A stretch of 47,088 bases of DNA from Streptomyces plumbidurans (GCF_019857225.1 NZ_JAFJSY010000055.1:1-47088), one strand, 5' to 3'. Counted from the stretch's first letter, positions 17,496-25,773 are shown. The notes: a model not told the origin generated them from the letters alone. Translations and numbers: made by a program.

Positions 17496-17888
17496 TCAGG
17501 CGGGCACGTGCAGTCGCTGCGGTGCCCAGCAGCGGATGATGTCGCGGACGGAGACGACGCCGGCGGGCTCGCCGCGGTCGAGGACGATGAGATGGCGGAA
17601 CCCGCCGCGGGTCATGGCGTTGGCGGCCTCCTCCAGCGTCCAGGCCGGTGCGGCGAAGACGACGTCGGTGGTGGTGTGGGCGTGGGCGCGTTCCGTGTCC
17701 GGGTCCTGGCCGAGGCCGATGGCGTTGAGGATGTCGCGTTCGGTGAGGATGCCGATACCGCCGGCGTCGGGATCGAGGACCACGGCCGCGCCCACCCGTC
17801 GGGCGGACATCAGGGCGGCGGCCTGGCGGAGGGTGTGGTCAGGGCCGATGGTGAGGACCACCGTGCTCATGGCGTCGCGAACGAGCAT
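17496..17888 (-). CDS. Tandem CBS-domain protein
   Basis: 130-residue protein consisting of two CBS motifs (about 4-60 and 72-125). The typical endings GILTERDIL and GVVSVRDII are visible. Stand-alone CBS pairs (Bateman modules) bind adenine nucleotides such as AMP, ATP or SAM and act as regulatory sensors; the ligand and partner here are unknown. ATG 17888 is preceded by a near-perfect AGGAGGTGG. Own terminator and promoter region suggest an independent unit. Confidence 0.9.
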   Translation of the reverse strand: MLVRDAMSTVVLTIGPDHTLRQAAALMSARRVGAAVVLDPDAGGIGILTERDILNAIGLGQDPDTERAHAHTTTDVVFAAPAWTLEEAANAMTRGGFRHLIVLDRGEPAGVVSVRDIIRCWAPQRLHVPA

Positions 17889-18082
17889 GGACTGGAGCCA
17901 CCTCCTAGGGAACTCCTGGTGACCGGCGGACCCGGTCCGGTGCTCCCGGATGGGCCCGAGTTCGCTAGTTCAGGAATTCACAAGTTCACAAGTGGGGGGA
18001 CTCTCAGAGTCGCAGGTAAAGCACGGGTCAACAAGAGGGCGCGTGCGGCGGGTTCAGGGCGTGCGGGCACACCCCGTGCCGC

Positions 18083-18883
18083 TCAGTAGCGCTCGTTGAG
18101 ATACCCCAGGAACTCGTCGTGCAGCACGCCGTTCGACGCGGCCGCGTTGCCGCTGTGCGGGCCCGGGCGGCCGTCGAGGCCGGTGAAGGTGCCGCCCGCC
18201 TCGGTGACGACGATCGCGTTGGCGGCCATGTCCCACAGGGAGAGTTCCGGTTCGGCGCAGATGTCGACCGAGCCCTCGGCCACCATCATGTACGGCCAGA
18301 AGTCGCCGTACGCGCGCGTGCGCCACACCTCGCGCGACAGGTCCAGGAAGCCGTTCAGCCGGCCCTGCTCGTCCCAGCCGGTCAGCGAGGAGTACGCGAA
18401 GGAGGCGTCCGAGAGCTTCGAGACGCGCGAGACATGCAGGCGGGAGGCCGAGGAGAGGCTGCGGCCGGAGAACGCGCCGTGGCCCTTCGCGGCCCACCAG
18501 CGGCGGCCCAGCGCCGGGGCGGAGACGACGCCGACGACGGGCTGGTAGCCGCCCTCCGAGGCCTCCATCAGGGAGATCAGCGTGGCCCACACCGGGACGC
18601 CGCGCACGTAGTTCTTGGTGCCGTCGATCGGGTCGACCACCCAGCGGCGGGGACCGGTGCCCTCCAGCCCGTACTCCTCCCCGAGTACCGCGTCGCGTGG
18701 TCGGGCCCGCTGGAGCTGGCCGCGGATCAGTTCTTCCGCCGCCTTGTCCGCCTCGCTCACCGGGGTCATGTCCGGCTTGGTCTCGACCTTCAGGTCGAGG
18801 GCCTTGAAGCGGTCCATGGTGGTCGCGTCGGCGGCGTCCGCGAGGACGTGGGCAAAGCGGAGGTCGTCCAGATAGTCCGGCAT
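18083..18883 (-). CDS. hisN: Histidinol-phosphatase, inositol-monophosphatase type (HisN)
   Basis: 266-residue member of the Mg-dependent inositol monophosphatase superfamily. Metal and phosphate ligands are visible as GEEYG, DPIDGT (about 85-90) and the C-terminal WDMAA. In Streptomyces the orthologue at this position beside sigR serves as histidinol-phosphate phosphatase in histidine synthesis (family and synteny knowledge). A general inositol-phosphatase role cannot be excluded from sequence. The start ATG 18883 (MPDYLDD) fits the family; an in-frame ATG 18 bp upstream is possible. Divergent from the TetR gene. Confidence 0.88.
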   Translation of the reverse strand: MPDYLDDLRFAHVLADAADATTMDRFKALDLKVETKPDMTPVSEADKAAEELIRGQLQRARPRDAVLGEEYGLEGTGPRRWVVDPIDGTKNYVRGVPVWATLISLMEASEGGYQPVVGVVSAPALGRRWWAAKGHGAFSGRSLSSASRLHVSRVSKLSDASFAYSSLTGWDEQGRLNGFLDLSREVWRTRAYGDFWPYMMVAEGSVDICAEPELSLWDMAANAIVVTEAGGTFTGLDGRPGPHSGNAAASNGVLHDEFLGYLNERY

Positions 18884-18941
18884 GGAACGAACGGTATCCA
18901 CCGAGATCGGGACGGGGCCAGCGGGCCCCGCTTACGGTTTG

Positions 18942-18969
18942 GCGGCACATCTGCCGCGCACCCGCGGCA
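18942..18969. promoter_or_regulatory. Interlocked inverted repeats in hisN-tetR intergenic region
   Basis: Three alternating half-sites, GCGGCA (18942-18947), TGCCGC (18952-18957) and GCGGCA (18964-18969), make two overlapping palindromes with spacers of 4 and 6 bp. Placed between divergent hisN and the TetR-type gene, they are a candidate operator for that regulator. Confidence 0.4.
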
Positions 18970-19011
18970 CACGAAGGCCGAAGGGCGCCCCCGCAGTGCG
19001 CTCGCGAACCC

Positions 19012-19040
19012 TTGACAGTGCCCCCGGGCGCGTCAAATCT
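19012..19040 (+). promoter_or_regulatory. Candidate promoter of the TetR gene
   Basis: A consensus TTGACA at 19012-19017 with a weak AAATCT hexamer at 19035-19040, spacing 17 bp. It lies 60 bp before the coding start. The same TTG is an in-frame start-like codon but is better explained as the -35 element. Confidence 0.4.
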
Positions 19041-19074
19041 GGGCGCAGAGCCGCTCGCCCCAGGGAGGCGGATG

Positions 19075-19680
19075 ATGCCTGCAGCGCGGGAATCCCTACT
19101 GGACGCCGCGTACACGGCGCTTGCGCGCCGGCCGTGGTCGGCCGTGCGGATGGTGGATGTGGCCGCGGCGGCCGGAGTGTCCAGGCAGACGCTGTACAAC
19201 GAGTTCGGCAGCAAAGAGGGTCTTGCGCGTGCGCTGGTGAGAAGGGAGGCGGACGCGTATCTCGCCGGGATCGAGCGGGCGTTGACCACCCACAGCGACG
19301 CCCGGGAGCGGCTGACCGCGACCGCCGAGTGGACCGCGTCCACCGCCCGCGACAACGCGCTGGTACGCGCCATGCTGACCGGCTGCTGGAGCGAGCGCCT
19401 GCCCTCGCCGACGCTGTCCGCGGTGCCGTCCTCCTCGGCTGTGCCGGCGCAGCGGCGGGCGGACGGCCCGCTGCCCTCGCCCGGCGACTTCGTGGCGATG
19501 GTCCGGGACCGGGCCGTGGCCGTCCTTGCGGGCCCCGGAGCGCTCAAGTCGGACACCGCGGACCTGGCCCGCTCCTGCGAACTGGTGGTGCGGATCGCGC
19601 TGTCCTGCGTGTCGGCCCCGCCGGGGGAGGGCGGCGTCTCGGACCTGGTGCGCACGGCGCTGCCCCGGCAGGCGGTGTGA
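19075..19680 (+). CDS. TetR-family transcriptional regulator
   Basis: 201-residue regulator. The N-terminal helix-turn-helix is classic TetR: VDVAAAAGVSRQTLYNEFGS at about residues 24-43, followed by KEGLARALV. The C-terminal ligand domain is of the divergent, unassigned kind and has a central Ser/Pro/Ala-rich loop. ATG 19075 has GGGAGG 6 bp upstream; the adjacent ATG 19072 is nearly as good. It converges on the SMR transporter gene (19 bp between stops), so that transporter, hisN or itself may be targets. The inducer is unknown. Confidence 0.88.
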   Translation: MPAARESLLDAAYTALARRPWSAVRMVDVAAAAGVSRQTLYNEFGSKEGLARALVRREADAYLAGIERALTTHSDARERLTATAEWTASTARDNALVRAMLTGCWSERLPSPTLSAVPSSSAVPAQRRADGPLPSPGDFVAMVRDRAVAVLAGPGALKSDTADLARSCELVVRIALSCVSAPPGEGGVSDLVRTALPRQAV

Positions 19681-19699
19681 CGGACCGTCACGCACGGAG

Positions 19700-20023
19700 C
19701 TAGTGCGCCGAGCCCGACAGCTGCAGGCCGATCACGCCCACGATCACCAGGCTGATCGAGACGAGCTTGAGGGCGGAGACCAGGTCGCCGAGGAAGATCA
19801 TGCCGTAGATCGCGGTGCCCGCGGCGCCGATGCCGGTCCACACCGCATAGGCGGGGCCGACGTCGAGCTTGCGCAGGGACAGGGTCAGCAGGCCGAAGCT
19901 GCCGAGCGCGAATATGCAGAACGCGATCGTGGGCCAGAGCCGCGAAAAACCGTGCGAGAGCTTCAGGCACACGGCGAAACCGGTCTCGAGCAACCCGGCC
20001 ACCACCACCAGCAGCCACGCCAT
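19700..20023 (-). CDS. SMR-family exporter, SugE/Gdx-like
   Basis: 107-residue protein with four transmembrane helices, the standard size for small multidrug resistance transporters that act as dual-topology dimers. The membrane-embedded Glu is seen in AGLLETGFAVCLKLSHGFSRLWP, whose K-x-S-x-G-F pattern is closer to the SugE/Gdx (guanidinium exporter) group than to EmrE. YAVWTGIGAAGTAIYG is the other family signature. ATG 20023 follows GGGAGGACAGC. The 90-bp upstream gap holds no guanidine riboswitch that I can recognise, so guanidinium as substrate is inference only. Confidence 0.88.
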   Translation of the reverse strand: MAWLLVVVAGLLETGFAVCLKLSHGFSRLWPTIAFCIFALGSFGLLTLSLRKLDVGPAYAVWTGIGAAGTAIYGMIFLGDLVSALKLVSISLVIVGVIGLQLSGSAH

Positions 20024-20113
20024 GTGCTGTCCTCCCGTACGTCAGGCTGGGTGCGATTATGCACTTACCGGACCCGGGTGCACACAAACAACGCGGTGGT
20101 CACACGGTCCTGG

Positions 20114-21124
20114 TCAGTCGCCCTCCGTGTGCTCCCGGGTCGCCAGCAGCCGACGCAGCGAGTACAGCCGGGCGGGATCCGCGTGGCCTTCGGCCACCCA
20201 CTCGTCCAGTGCGCAGTCCGGCTCGTCGTGGCTGCAGGCGCGCGGGCAGTTCTCCGTGCCCGGTTCGAGGTCGGGGAAGGCGTGGATGACCCGGGACGGG
20301 TCGACGTGGGCGAGGCCGAAGGACCGGATGCCCGGGGTGTCGATCACCCATCCCTCGTCGTCGGGCAGGGGCAGGGCGAGCGCCGAGGTCGTGGTGTGAC
20401 GGCCGCGGCCCGTCACCGCGTTCACATGACCCGTCACACGGCGGCGTTCCTCCGCCACCAGCGCGTTGACCAGCGTCGTCTTGCCGACACCGGAGTGCCC
20501 GACGAACGCGGTGACGCGGCCGCGCAACTGCTCGCGCACCCGGACCGTGGCATCGCCGTTCTCCAACTCCTCGCGGCTGGTGACGACATGGGGGATGTCG
20601 AGGTCGCCGTAGAGCTCCAGGAGCTTGTCCGGCGGGGCGAGGTCCGACTTGGTCATGACCAGGAGGGGTGTCAGGCCGCCGTCGTAGGCCGCGACCAGGG
20701 CGCGGTCGATCAGCCGCGGGCGCGGCTCCGGGTCGGCGAGGGCGGTGACGATGGCGAGCTGGTCGGCGTTGGCGACGACCACGCGCTCGTAGGGGTCGTC
20801 GTCGTCCGCCGTGCGGCGCAGCACCGAGGTGCGCGGCTCGATGCGGACGATGCGCGCGAGGGTGTCCTTCTTGCCGGTCAGGTCGCCGACGAGGGCCACC
20901 CGGTCGCCGACCACCGCCGCCTTGCGCCCCAGCTCCCGGGCCTTCATCGCCATCACGATCCGGCCGTCGACCAGAACGGTCAGCCGACCCCGGTCGACGG
21001 TGAGGACCATGCCCCCGGACGCGTCCTCGTGCGCGGGACGGATGTGCGTACGGGGCCGGGTGCCCTTGCGGTTGGGACGGCTGCGGATGTCGTCCTCGTC
21101 GGTGTGCTTGCCGTAGCGGCGCAT
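20114..21124 (-). CDS. rsgA: Ribosome small-subunit-dependent GTPase RsgA
   Basis: 336-residue circularly permuted GTPase that acts in late 30S subunit maturation. An OB-fold (about 40-100) is followed by the permuted G motifs: TKSD (G4), then GHSGVGKTTLVNAL (G1, about 215-228), then DTPGIRSFG (G3). The C-terminal zinc-binding region shows CPRACSHDEPDC, the expected C-x-C-H-C arrangement. ATG 21124 begins MRRYGKHTDEDD. It is 12 bp downstream of aroA and probably co-transcribed with it. Confidence 0.95.
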   Translation of the reverse strand: MRRYGKHTDEDDIRSRPNRKGTRPRTHIRPAHEDASGGMVLTVDRGRLTVLVDGRIVMAMKARELGRKAAVVGDRVALVGDLTGKKDTLARIVRIEPRTSVLRRTADDDDPYERVVVANADQLAIVTALADPEPRPRLIDRALVAAYDGGLTPLLVMTKSDLAPPDKLLELYGDLDIPHVVTSREELENGDATVRVREQLRGRVTAFVGHSGVGKTTLVNALVAEERRRVTGHVNAVTGRGRHTTTSALALPLPDDEGWVIDTPGIRSFGLAHVDPSRVIHAFPDLEPGTENCPRACSHDEPDCALDEWVAEGHADPARLYSLRRLLATREHTEGD

Positions 21125-21136
21125 GTCCCTACGTCC

Positions 21137-22453
21137 CTACGCCCCGAGCATCCCGGTCCACAGGTCGGGGAAGTCCGGCAGGGTCTTCGCCGTCGTCGCC
21201 ACGTTCTCGATCTGCACGCCCTCGACCGCGAGGCCGATGATCGCGCCGGCGGTCGCCATGCGGTGGTCCTCGTAGGTGTGGAAGATCCCGCCGTGCAGTC
21301 GGCGCGGGCGGATGTGCAGGCCGTCGGCGGTCTCGGTGACATCGCCGCCGAGCTCGTTGATCTCCTTGGTGAGCGCGGCCAGCCGGTCCGTCTCGTGCAG
21401 CCGCAGATGGGCCACGCCCCGCAGGGTGGAGGGGGAGTCCGCGAGCGCAGCGACCGCCGCGATGCCGGGGGTCAGCTCGCCCACCTCACCCAGGTCCACG
21501 TCGATACCGTGAACGGCACCCGAACCGGTGAACTCCAGCCCGTACTCGGTCAGTTCGCAGGAACCGCCCATTTCGGTGAAGATCTCCCGCAGCTTGTCGC
21601 CCGGCTGCGTGGTGCGGGACGGCCAGTCCGGGATCACGACCTTGCCGCCGCTCACCAGCGCGGCGGCCAGGAAGGGCTGGGCGTTGGACAGGTCGGGCTC
21701 GATGACCAGGTCCCGGCCGAGCAGCGCGCCCGGCGTCACCCGCCACACGTTCGGCTCGCCGCCCGCCTCCGGGGTGTCCACCTGGGCGCCGACCGCGCGC
21801 AGCATGTCGACGGTCATGCGGATGTGCGGCATCGAGGGCAGGGAGGAGCCGGTGTGACGGACCTCGACGCCCTGGTTGAAGCGCGGGCCGGACAGCAGCA
21901 GGGCGCTCACGAACTGGGACGAGGACGAGGCGTCGATCTCCACCGGACCGCCGTCCAGGGCGCCCCCGCCGTGCACCGTCAGCGGCAGCGCGCCACGTCC
22001 GTCGTCGTCGATCCGGGCACCGAGCACGCGCAGGGCGTCGATCACACCGTGCAGGGGGCGCTCGTACGACCTCGGATCGCCGTCGAAGCGGACCGGGCCG
22101 TCGGCGAGCGCGGCGACCGGCGGCAGGAAGCGCATCACCGTGCCGGCGTTGCCGACGTCGACCGTGGCCGGGCCGTGCAGGCCGGTGGGCAGCACCCGCC
22201 AGGTCTCACCCGTGCCGTCCGGGCCCACGCCCTCGACGATGTCGACCCCCATCGCGCGCAGGGCCCCGGCCATCAGCAGGGTGTCGCGGGAGCGCAGGGG
22301 GCGGCGCAGCCAGCCCGGCTCGCTGGCCAGCGCGGCCAGCACGAGGGCGCGGTTGGTGACGGACTTGGACCCCGGTACGTGGACCGTCGCGTCGACGGCT
22401 CCGCTCGCGAGGGGGGCGGGCCAGAGGGCGGTGGGTGCGTCTTGTGGGGCCAT
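21137..22453 (-). CDS. aroA: 3-phosphoshikimate 1-carboxyvinyltransferase (EPSP synthase)
   Basis: 438-residue AroA. It transfers enolpyruvate from PEP to shikimate 3-phosphate in the chorismate pathway and is the target class of glyphosate. Active-site signatures are VPGSKSVTNRALVLAALA (about 26-43), GNAGTVMRFLPP (about 101-112) and HETDRLAAL plus YEDHRMA near the C-terminus. The GNAGT segment here has Val after Thr where many enzymes have the A/T-R pair as T-x-x-R; the Arg is kept. Cytoplasmic. Start ATG 22453; no strong ribosome site is visible, so it may be near-leaderless. Confidence 0.95.
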   Translation of the reverse strand: MAPQDAPTALWPAPLASGAVDATVHVPGSKSVTNRALVLAALASEPGWLRRPLRSRDTLLMAGALRAMGVDIVEGVGPDGTGETWRVLPTGLHGPATVDVGNAGTVMRFLPPVAALADGPVRFDGDPRSYERPLHGVIDALRVLGARIDDDGRGALPLTVHGGGALDGGPVEIDASSSSQFVSALLLSGPRFNQGVEVRHTGSSLPSMPHIRMTVDMLRAVGAQVDTPEAGGEPNVWRVTPGALLGRDLVIEPDLSNAQPFLAAALVSGGKVVIPDWPSRTTQPGDKLREIFTEMGGSCELTEYGLEFTGSGAVHGIDVDLGEVGELTPGIAAVAALADSPSTLRGVAHLRLHETDRLAALTKEINELGGDVTETADGLHIRPRRLHGGIFHTYEDHRMATAGAIIGLAVEGVQIENVATTAKTLPDFPDLWTGMLGA

Positions 22454-22539
22454 GGGCCCACTTTATAAGGAGGGGGTTGTGCAAGCCGTTGTGCAGGTGC
22501 GGCGCCGTCGGGGTTGATCGCGCCGTTCCCCGCGCCCCT

Positions 22540-22567
22540 GTGATGCGCCCCTTCGGGGCTGCATCAC
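22540..22567 (-). terminator. Hairpin overlapping the M50 peptidase stop
   Basis: GTGATGC...GCATCAC arms enclose a GCCCC-TTCG-GGGC stem-tetraloop. The hairpin contains the stop codon at 22564-22566 and precedes aroA by about 90 bp, so it can terminate the M50 transcript. Confidence 0.65.
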
Positions 22568-23283
22568 ACCTCCAGCAACCACCTGCCCCCGCCTATCAGC
22601 GAGCACAGACTCACCGCGTGGAACAGGAACAACCACAGGCCCGCCGGTACATGCGTCAGCCGGGACAGTTGGTCCGCGTCCGAGTCGCCTGCGCCTCCGC
22701 GGCGGCGTTTGGCCTGGAGTTCGAAGGCCGGGCGTACGCCGCCGACCAGGAGGAACCAGACCACGACGTAGGCGAACGCCGCCTGGACCTGGGGGCCCGC
22801 CAGCCAGGAGACCAGGACGAAGGTGGCGCCGGTCAGGAGGACCGTGAGGGCGCCGTAGGCGTTGCGGATCATCACGAGCATCGCCACGAGCAGGGCCGTC
22901 GCCACCCACAGCAGGAGCGTGATGCGGCCGGCGGCGAGCAGGGCGGCGCCGCCGAGGCCGAGCAGCGGGGGAGCGGTGTAGCCGGCGGCGGCGGTGAGGA
23001 TCATGCCGAGACCGTGCGGCTTGCCGCGGCTGAGGGTGAGGCCGCTGGTGTCCGAGTGCAGGCGTATGCCCGTGAGTTGGCGTCCGGTGAGCAGAGCCGT
23101 CAAACCGTGGCCGCCCTCGTGCGCGATCGTGATGGCGTTGCGCGAGAGACGCCACACGTTGTGCGGGACGGTCACGGCGACCGCGGCGACCAGGGTCGCG
23201 ATCACCACCCACAGGTCGGGGTCGGGCTGGGTGCCGAAGACCCGGTCCCACAGGGAGGTGAGTGAGGAGGCGGTGCTGTCCAT
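22564..23283 (-). CDS. M50-family membrane metallopeptidase-like protein
   Basis: 239-residue polytopic membrane protein with the zinc motif HEGGH (about residues 56-60) next to a hydrophobic helix, as in M50B site-2-type peptidases. About six hydrophobic segments follow. The DG-type second zinc ligand region is not clear. Substrate unknown; M50 proteins cleave within or near the membrane. ATG 23283 (MDSTASS) is preferred over an upstream start that would run into the divergent SRAP gene's promoter. Confidence 0.83.
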   Translation of the reverse strand: MDSTASSLTSLWDRVFGTQPDPDLWVVIATLVAAVAVTVPHNVWRLSRNAITIAHEGGHGLTALLTGRQLTGIRLHSDTSGLTLSRGKPHGLGMILTAAAGYTAPPLLGLGGAALLAAGRITLLLWVATALLVAMLVMIRNAYGALTVLLTGATFVLVSWLAGPQVQAAFAYVVVWFLLVGGVRPAFELQAKRRRGGAGDSDADQLSRLTHVPAGLWLFLFHAVSLCSLIGGGRWLLEV

Positions 23284-23333
23284 CGGTGGCTTTGGCTCCC
23301 GTAAGGCTCGGCGGATCTGGCAGTGTGGCACGT

Positions 23334-24149
23334 ATGTGCGGACGGTATGCGGCTAGTCGTGGGCCAGAGGATCTCGCAGGAATCTTTGAAATCGAGAAGT
23401 TGGAGCCGGAGGAGACCCTGGCGCCCGACTACAACGTGGCCCCCACCAAGGAGGTCTACGCAGTTCTCGACCGCCCTCTCAAAGACGTGGACGATTCGCG
23501 GCCGGTTCGCCAGCTCCGCAAGCTCAAGTGGGGCCTGGTGCCGAGCTGGTCGAAGACGCCCGAGGGCGCCGCGCGGATGATCAACGCCCGCGCGGAGACC
23601 ATCCACGAGAAGCCGTCGTACAAGCGGGCCTTCTCCTCCCGCCGCTGCATCATCCCGGCCGACGGCTACTACGAGTGGGTCACCGGCAAGCAGGAGCGTG
23701 AGCTGGAGGTCGACGGCAAGAAGAAGCGGCCGCGCAAGCAGCCCTACTTCGTGCTGCCCGCCGACGGCTCGGTCTTCGCGATGGCCGGACTGTACGAGTT
23801 CTGGCGGGACAAGACGCTGCCCGACGACCACCCGCAGGCCTGGTGGGTGACCTGCTCCGTCATCACCACGGAGGCGGAGACGGGCCCGCTGGCTGTGTCG
23901 CCCGCCGAGGGGCCGCACTCCCTGTCCGAGATCCACCCCCGGATGCCGCTGATGCTCACCCCGGACCGCTGGGACCCCTGGCTCGACCCCTCCCGCACCG
24001 ACCTCGACGACCTGCGCTCGCTGCTCGCCCCGCCGCCCGAGGGCCTGATGCGCGCCTACCCGGTCTCCACCGCCGTCAGCAACGTCCGCAACAACGGACC
24101 GGAGCTGCTGAAGGAGCTGGAAGCGCCCGAAGAGGGCACACTTTTCTGA
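23334..24149 (+). CDS. SOS response-associated peptidase (SRAP / HMCES-like)
   Basis: 271-residue SRAP-domain protein. The family catalytic Cys is residue 2 (MCGRY), exposed after Met removal, and forms a thiazolidine crosslink to abasic sites in single-stranded DNA. Other conserved features are the APDYNVAPT asparagine, the GYYEW segment, and the active-site His in SEIHPRMP. An insertion rich in Lys/Arg (about 118-135) precedes the central strand. ATG 23334 is fixed by the Cys2 requirement; no Shine-Dalgarno is seen, so translation may be leaderless. The alpha/beta hydrolase gene starts 1 bp after its stop. Role: abasic-site protection during replication (family knowledge). Confidence 0.93.
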   Translation: MCGRYAASRGPEDLAGIFEIEKLEPEETLAPDYNVAPTKEVYAVLDRPLKDVDDSRPVRQLRKLKWGLVPSWSKTPEGAARMINARAETIHEKPSYKRAFSSRRCIIPADGYYEWVTGKQERELEVDGKKKRPRKQPYFVLPADGSVFAMAGLYEFWRDKTLPDDHPQAWWVTCSVITTEAETGPLAVSPAEGPHSLSEIHPRMPLMLTPDRWDPWLDPSRTDLDDLRSLLAPPPEGLMRAYPVSTAVSNVRNNGPELLKELEAPEEGTLF

Positions 24150-24150
24150 C

Positions 24151-24834
24151 GTGACGACTTCTGACACGACGGCATCTGATGCGGCGAGTTCTGACGTGAC
24201 GACCCGGACCGTCGAAACCATCGGGACGGACGCCGGTGAGGCGCGCATCACCTGGTACCCGGCCGAGCGGGCGCGGCTGGTGCTGGCCGTGAGCCATGGC
24301 GCAGGCGGTGGCATCGAGGCCCGGGACCTGCAGGCGCTGGCCGCCGTCCTGCCCGGGCACGGCGTGACCGTCGCCCTGGTGGAGCAGCCCTGGCGGGTGG
24401 CCGGCAAGAAGGTGGCGTCGCCGCCCAAGACCCTGGACACCGGCTGGCGCGGCATCTGGCCCGCGCTGACCCGCCCGGGGCTGCCGGTGGTCTCCGGCGG
24501 CCGCAGCGCCGGCGCCCGCGTCGCCTGCCGTACGGCGACCGAGCTGGGCGCGCACGCCGTCCTCGCCCTGAGCTTCCCGCTGCACCCGCCCGGCCGGCCG
24601 GAGAAGTCCCGGGCCGGGGAGCTGCTCGGATCCGGGGTGCCCACCCTGGTCGTACAGGGCGGCAACGACCCCTTCGGCAGGCCGGAGGAGTTCCCCGACG
24701 GAACGTACGAGCTGGTCGAGGTGGCGTACGGCGATCATGGCTTCGCCGTGCCGAAGAAGGCGGACATCACCCAGGAACAGGCCGTGGCGATCATCACGGA
24801 CGCGGTCGTGAAGTGGACCGGGTCGCTCGGGTAA
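24151..24834 (+). CDS. Alpha/beta hydrolase (KANL3/Tex30-type)
   Basis: 227-residue cytoplasmic alpha/beta hydrolase of the small dienelactone-hydrolase-like group. The nucleophile elbow GGRSAGARVA (Ser about 121), an acid in QGGNDPFG, and the His of YGDHGF complete a credible triad; the oxyanion loop is VSHGAGGG. The first 20 residues are Thr/Ser/Asp-rich. GTG 24151 follows the SRAP stop by a single base, so translation is coupled. Substrate unknown. Confidence 0.85.
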   Translation: MTTSDTTASDAASSDVTTRTVETIGTDAGEARITWYPAERARLVLAVSHGAGGGIEARDLQALAAVLPGHGVTVALVEQPWRVAGKKVASPPKTLDTGWRGIWPALTRPGLPVVSGGRSAGARVACRTATELGAHAVLALSFPLHPPGRPEKSRAGELLGSGVPTLVVQGGNDPFGRPEEFPDGTYELVEVAYGDHGFAVPKKADITQEQAVAIITDAVVKWTGSLG

Positions 24835-24840
24835 AGGCCG

Positions 24841-24866
24841 GGAATGTTGCGGACCCGCCCTCTGTT
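24841..24866 (+). promoter_or_regulatory. SigR-type promoter (sigRp2-like)
   Basis: GGAAT at 24841-24845 and GTT at 24864-24866 are separated by exactly 18 bp, the consensus for SigR-dependent promoters in Streptomyces. Transcription would begin near 24873, upstream of the ATG at 24925, so the transcript can encode the extended SigR isoform. It begins 6 bp after the stop of the hydrolase gene. Confidence 0.85.
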
Positions 24867-24924
24867 GAAGCGGGCAGAAGTGCTGACGACCAGCACCGAC
24901 GTCGTAGGAGAGGAAGTCCGCCGC

Positions 24925-25089
24925 ATGGGTTCGACCATCTGCCCGAGCCGCAGCAGCAGCGCTGACCTGGACTGGACGGTGCTGACTGCGGCCAAGACCA
25001 CCCCTATTCGAGGGGCGGCGGGGACGGGTCGTCGTCTATCCTCCGATTCTGGTGGGTCCGGTTTCGGCCCCGCCCGGAATCTTGAGGAG
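24925..25089 (+). other. In-frame 55-codon N-terminal extension (SigR' isoform)
   Basis: ATG 24925 (MGSTICPSRSSS) is preceded by AGGAGAGGAAG and reads in frame into SigR, adding exactly 55 residues. In S. coelicolor an unstable longer isoform made from the SigR-dependent transcript has an extension of this size (established, from memory). A possible TATCCT -10 at 25037-25042 could give the shorter transcript, but its -35 is unclear. The extended protein would be 282 residues. Confidence 0.75.
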
Positions 25090-25773
25090 GTGGGTCCGGT
25101 CACTGGGACCGACGCAGGGACCGACAACGGCCAGGCGGAGCAGCCCGAGGGCCAGGGCATCAGCGCGGAGTCGACCTCGCAGCGCAGCGCGCGCTTCGAG
25201 CGGGACGCGCTCGAATTCCTCGACCAGATGTACTCGGCCGCACTGCGCATGACGCGCAACCCGGCCGACGCGGAGGACCTGGTGCAGGAGACGTACGCCA
25301 AGGCGTACGCGTCCTTCCACCAGTTCCGTGAAGGCACCAACCTCAAGGCGTGGCTGTACCGCATCCTGACCAACACCTTCATCAACTCGTACCGCAAGAA
25401 GCAGCGCGAACCCCAGCGCTCGGCGGCCGAGGAGATCGAGGACTGGCAGCTCGCGCGCGCCGAGTCGCACATGTCCACGGGTCTGCGCTCCGCCGAGTCG
25501 CAGGCGCTCGACCATCTGCCGGACTCGGACGTGAAGGCCGCGCTCCAGGCGATCCCCGAAGAATTCCGCATCGCCGTCTACCTCGCTGACGTAGAGGGCT
25601 TTGCCTACAAGGAGATCGCGGACATCATGGGGACACCCATCGGTACGGTGATGTCCCGGCTGCACCGGGGCCGCCGTCAACTGCGCGGCATGCTCGAGGA
25701 CTACGCCCGTGAGCGCGGGCTGGTCCCGGCCGGCGCCGGAGAGTCGAACGAAGCGAAAGGCTCGGGCTCATGA
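25090..25773 (+). CDS. sigR: ECF RNA polymerase sigma factor SigR (thiol-oxidative stress)
   Basis: 227-residue group IV sigma factor. Region 2 has DALEFLDQMYSAALRMTRN and PADAEDLVQETYAKAY; region 4 has IPEEFRIAVYLADVEG, YKEIADIMGTPIGTVMSRLHRGR. It directs transcription of thioredoxin, mycothiol and other thiol-homeostasis genes after release from RsrA (family knowledge). GTG 25090 gives the same 227-residue length as S. coelicolor SigR; GAGGAGG immediately precedes or overlaps the start. rsrA overlaps the stop by 4 bp (ATGA), coupling sigma and anti-sigma synthesis. Autoregulated from the upstream SigR-type promoter. Confidence 0.96.
   Translation: MGPVTGTDAGTDNGQAEQPEGQGISAESTSQRSARFERDALEFLDQMYSAALRMTRNPADAEDLVQETYAKAYASFHQFREGTNLKAWLYRILTNTFINSYRKKQREPQRSAAEEIEDWQLARAESHMSTGLRSAESQALDHLPDSDVKAALQAIPEEFRIAVYLADVEGFAYKEIADIMGTPIGTVMSRLHRGRRQLRGMLEDYARERGLVPAGAGESNEAKGSGS

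Noticed and set aside
20024..20113. Guanidine riboswitch upstream of the SugE/Gdx-like gene
   Set aside because: The gap is only 90 bp and I see neither the paired ACGR-loop hairpins of guanidine-II nor the conserved ykkC motifs; a covariance search would settle it.
19526..22468. Nearly 1,000-codon open frame on the plus strand across the SMR, rsgA and aroA genes
   Set aside because: It covers three clear genes on the other strand and reads as Arg/Gly/Ala-rich GC-bias sequence without motifs.
24844..24924. Still earlier ATG (24844) as sigR start
   Set aside because: It lies inside the SigR-type promoter, upstream of the predicted transcription start, and lacks a ribosome site.
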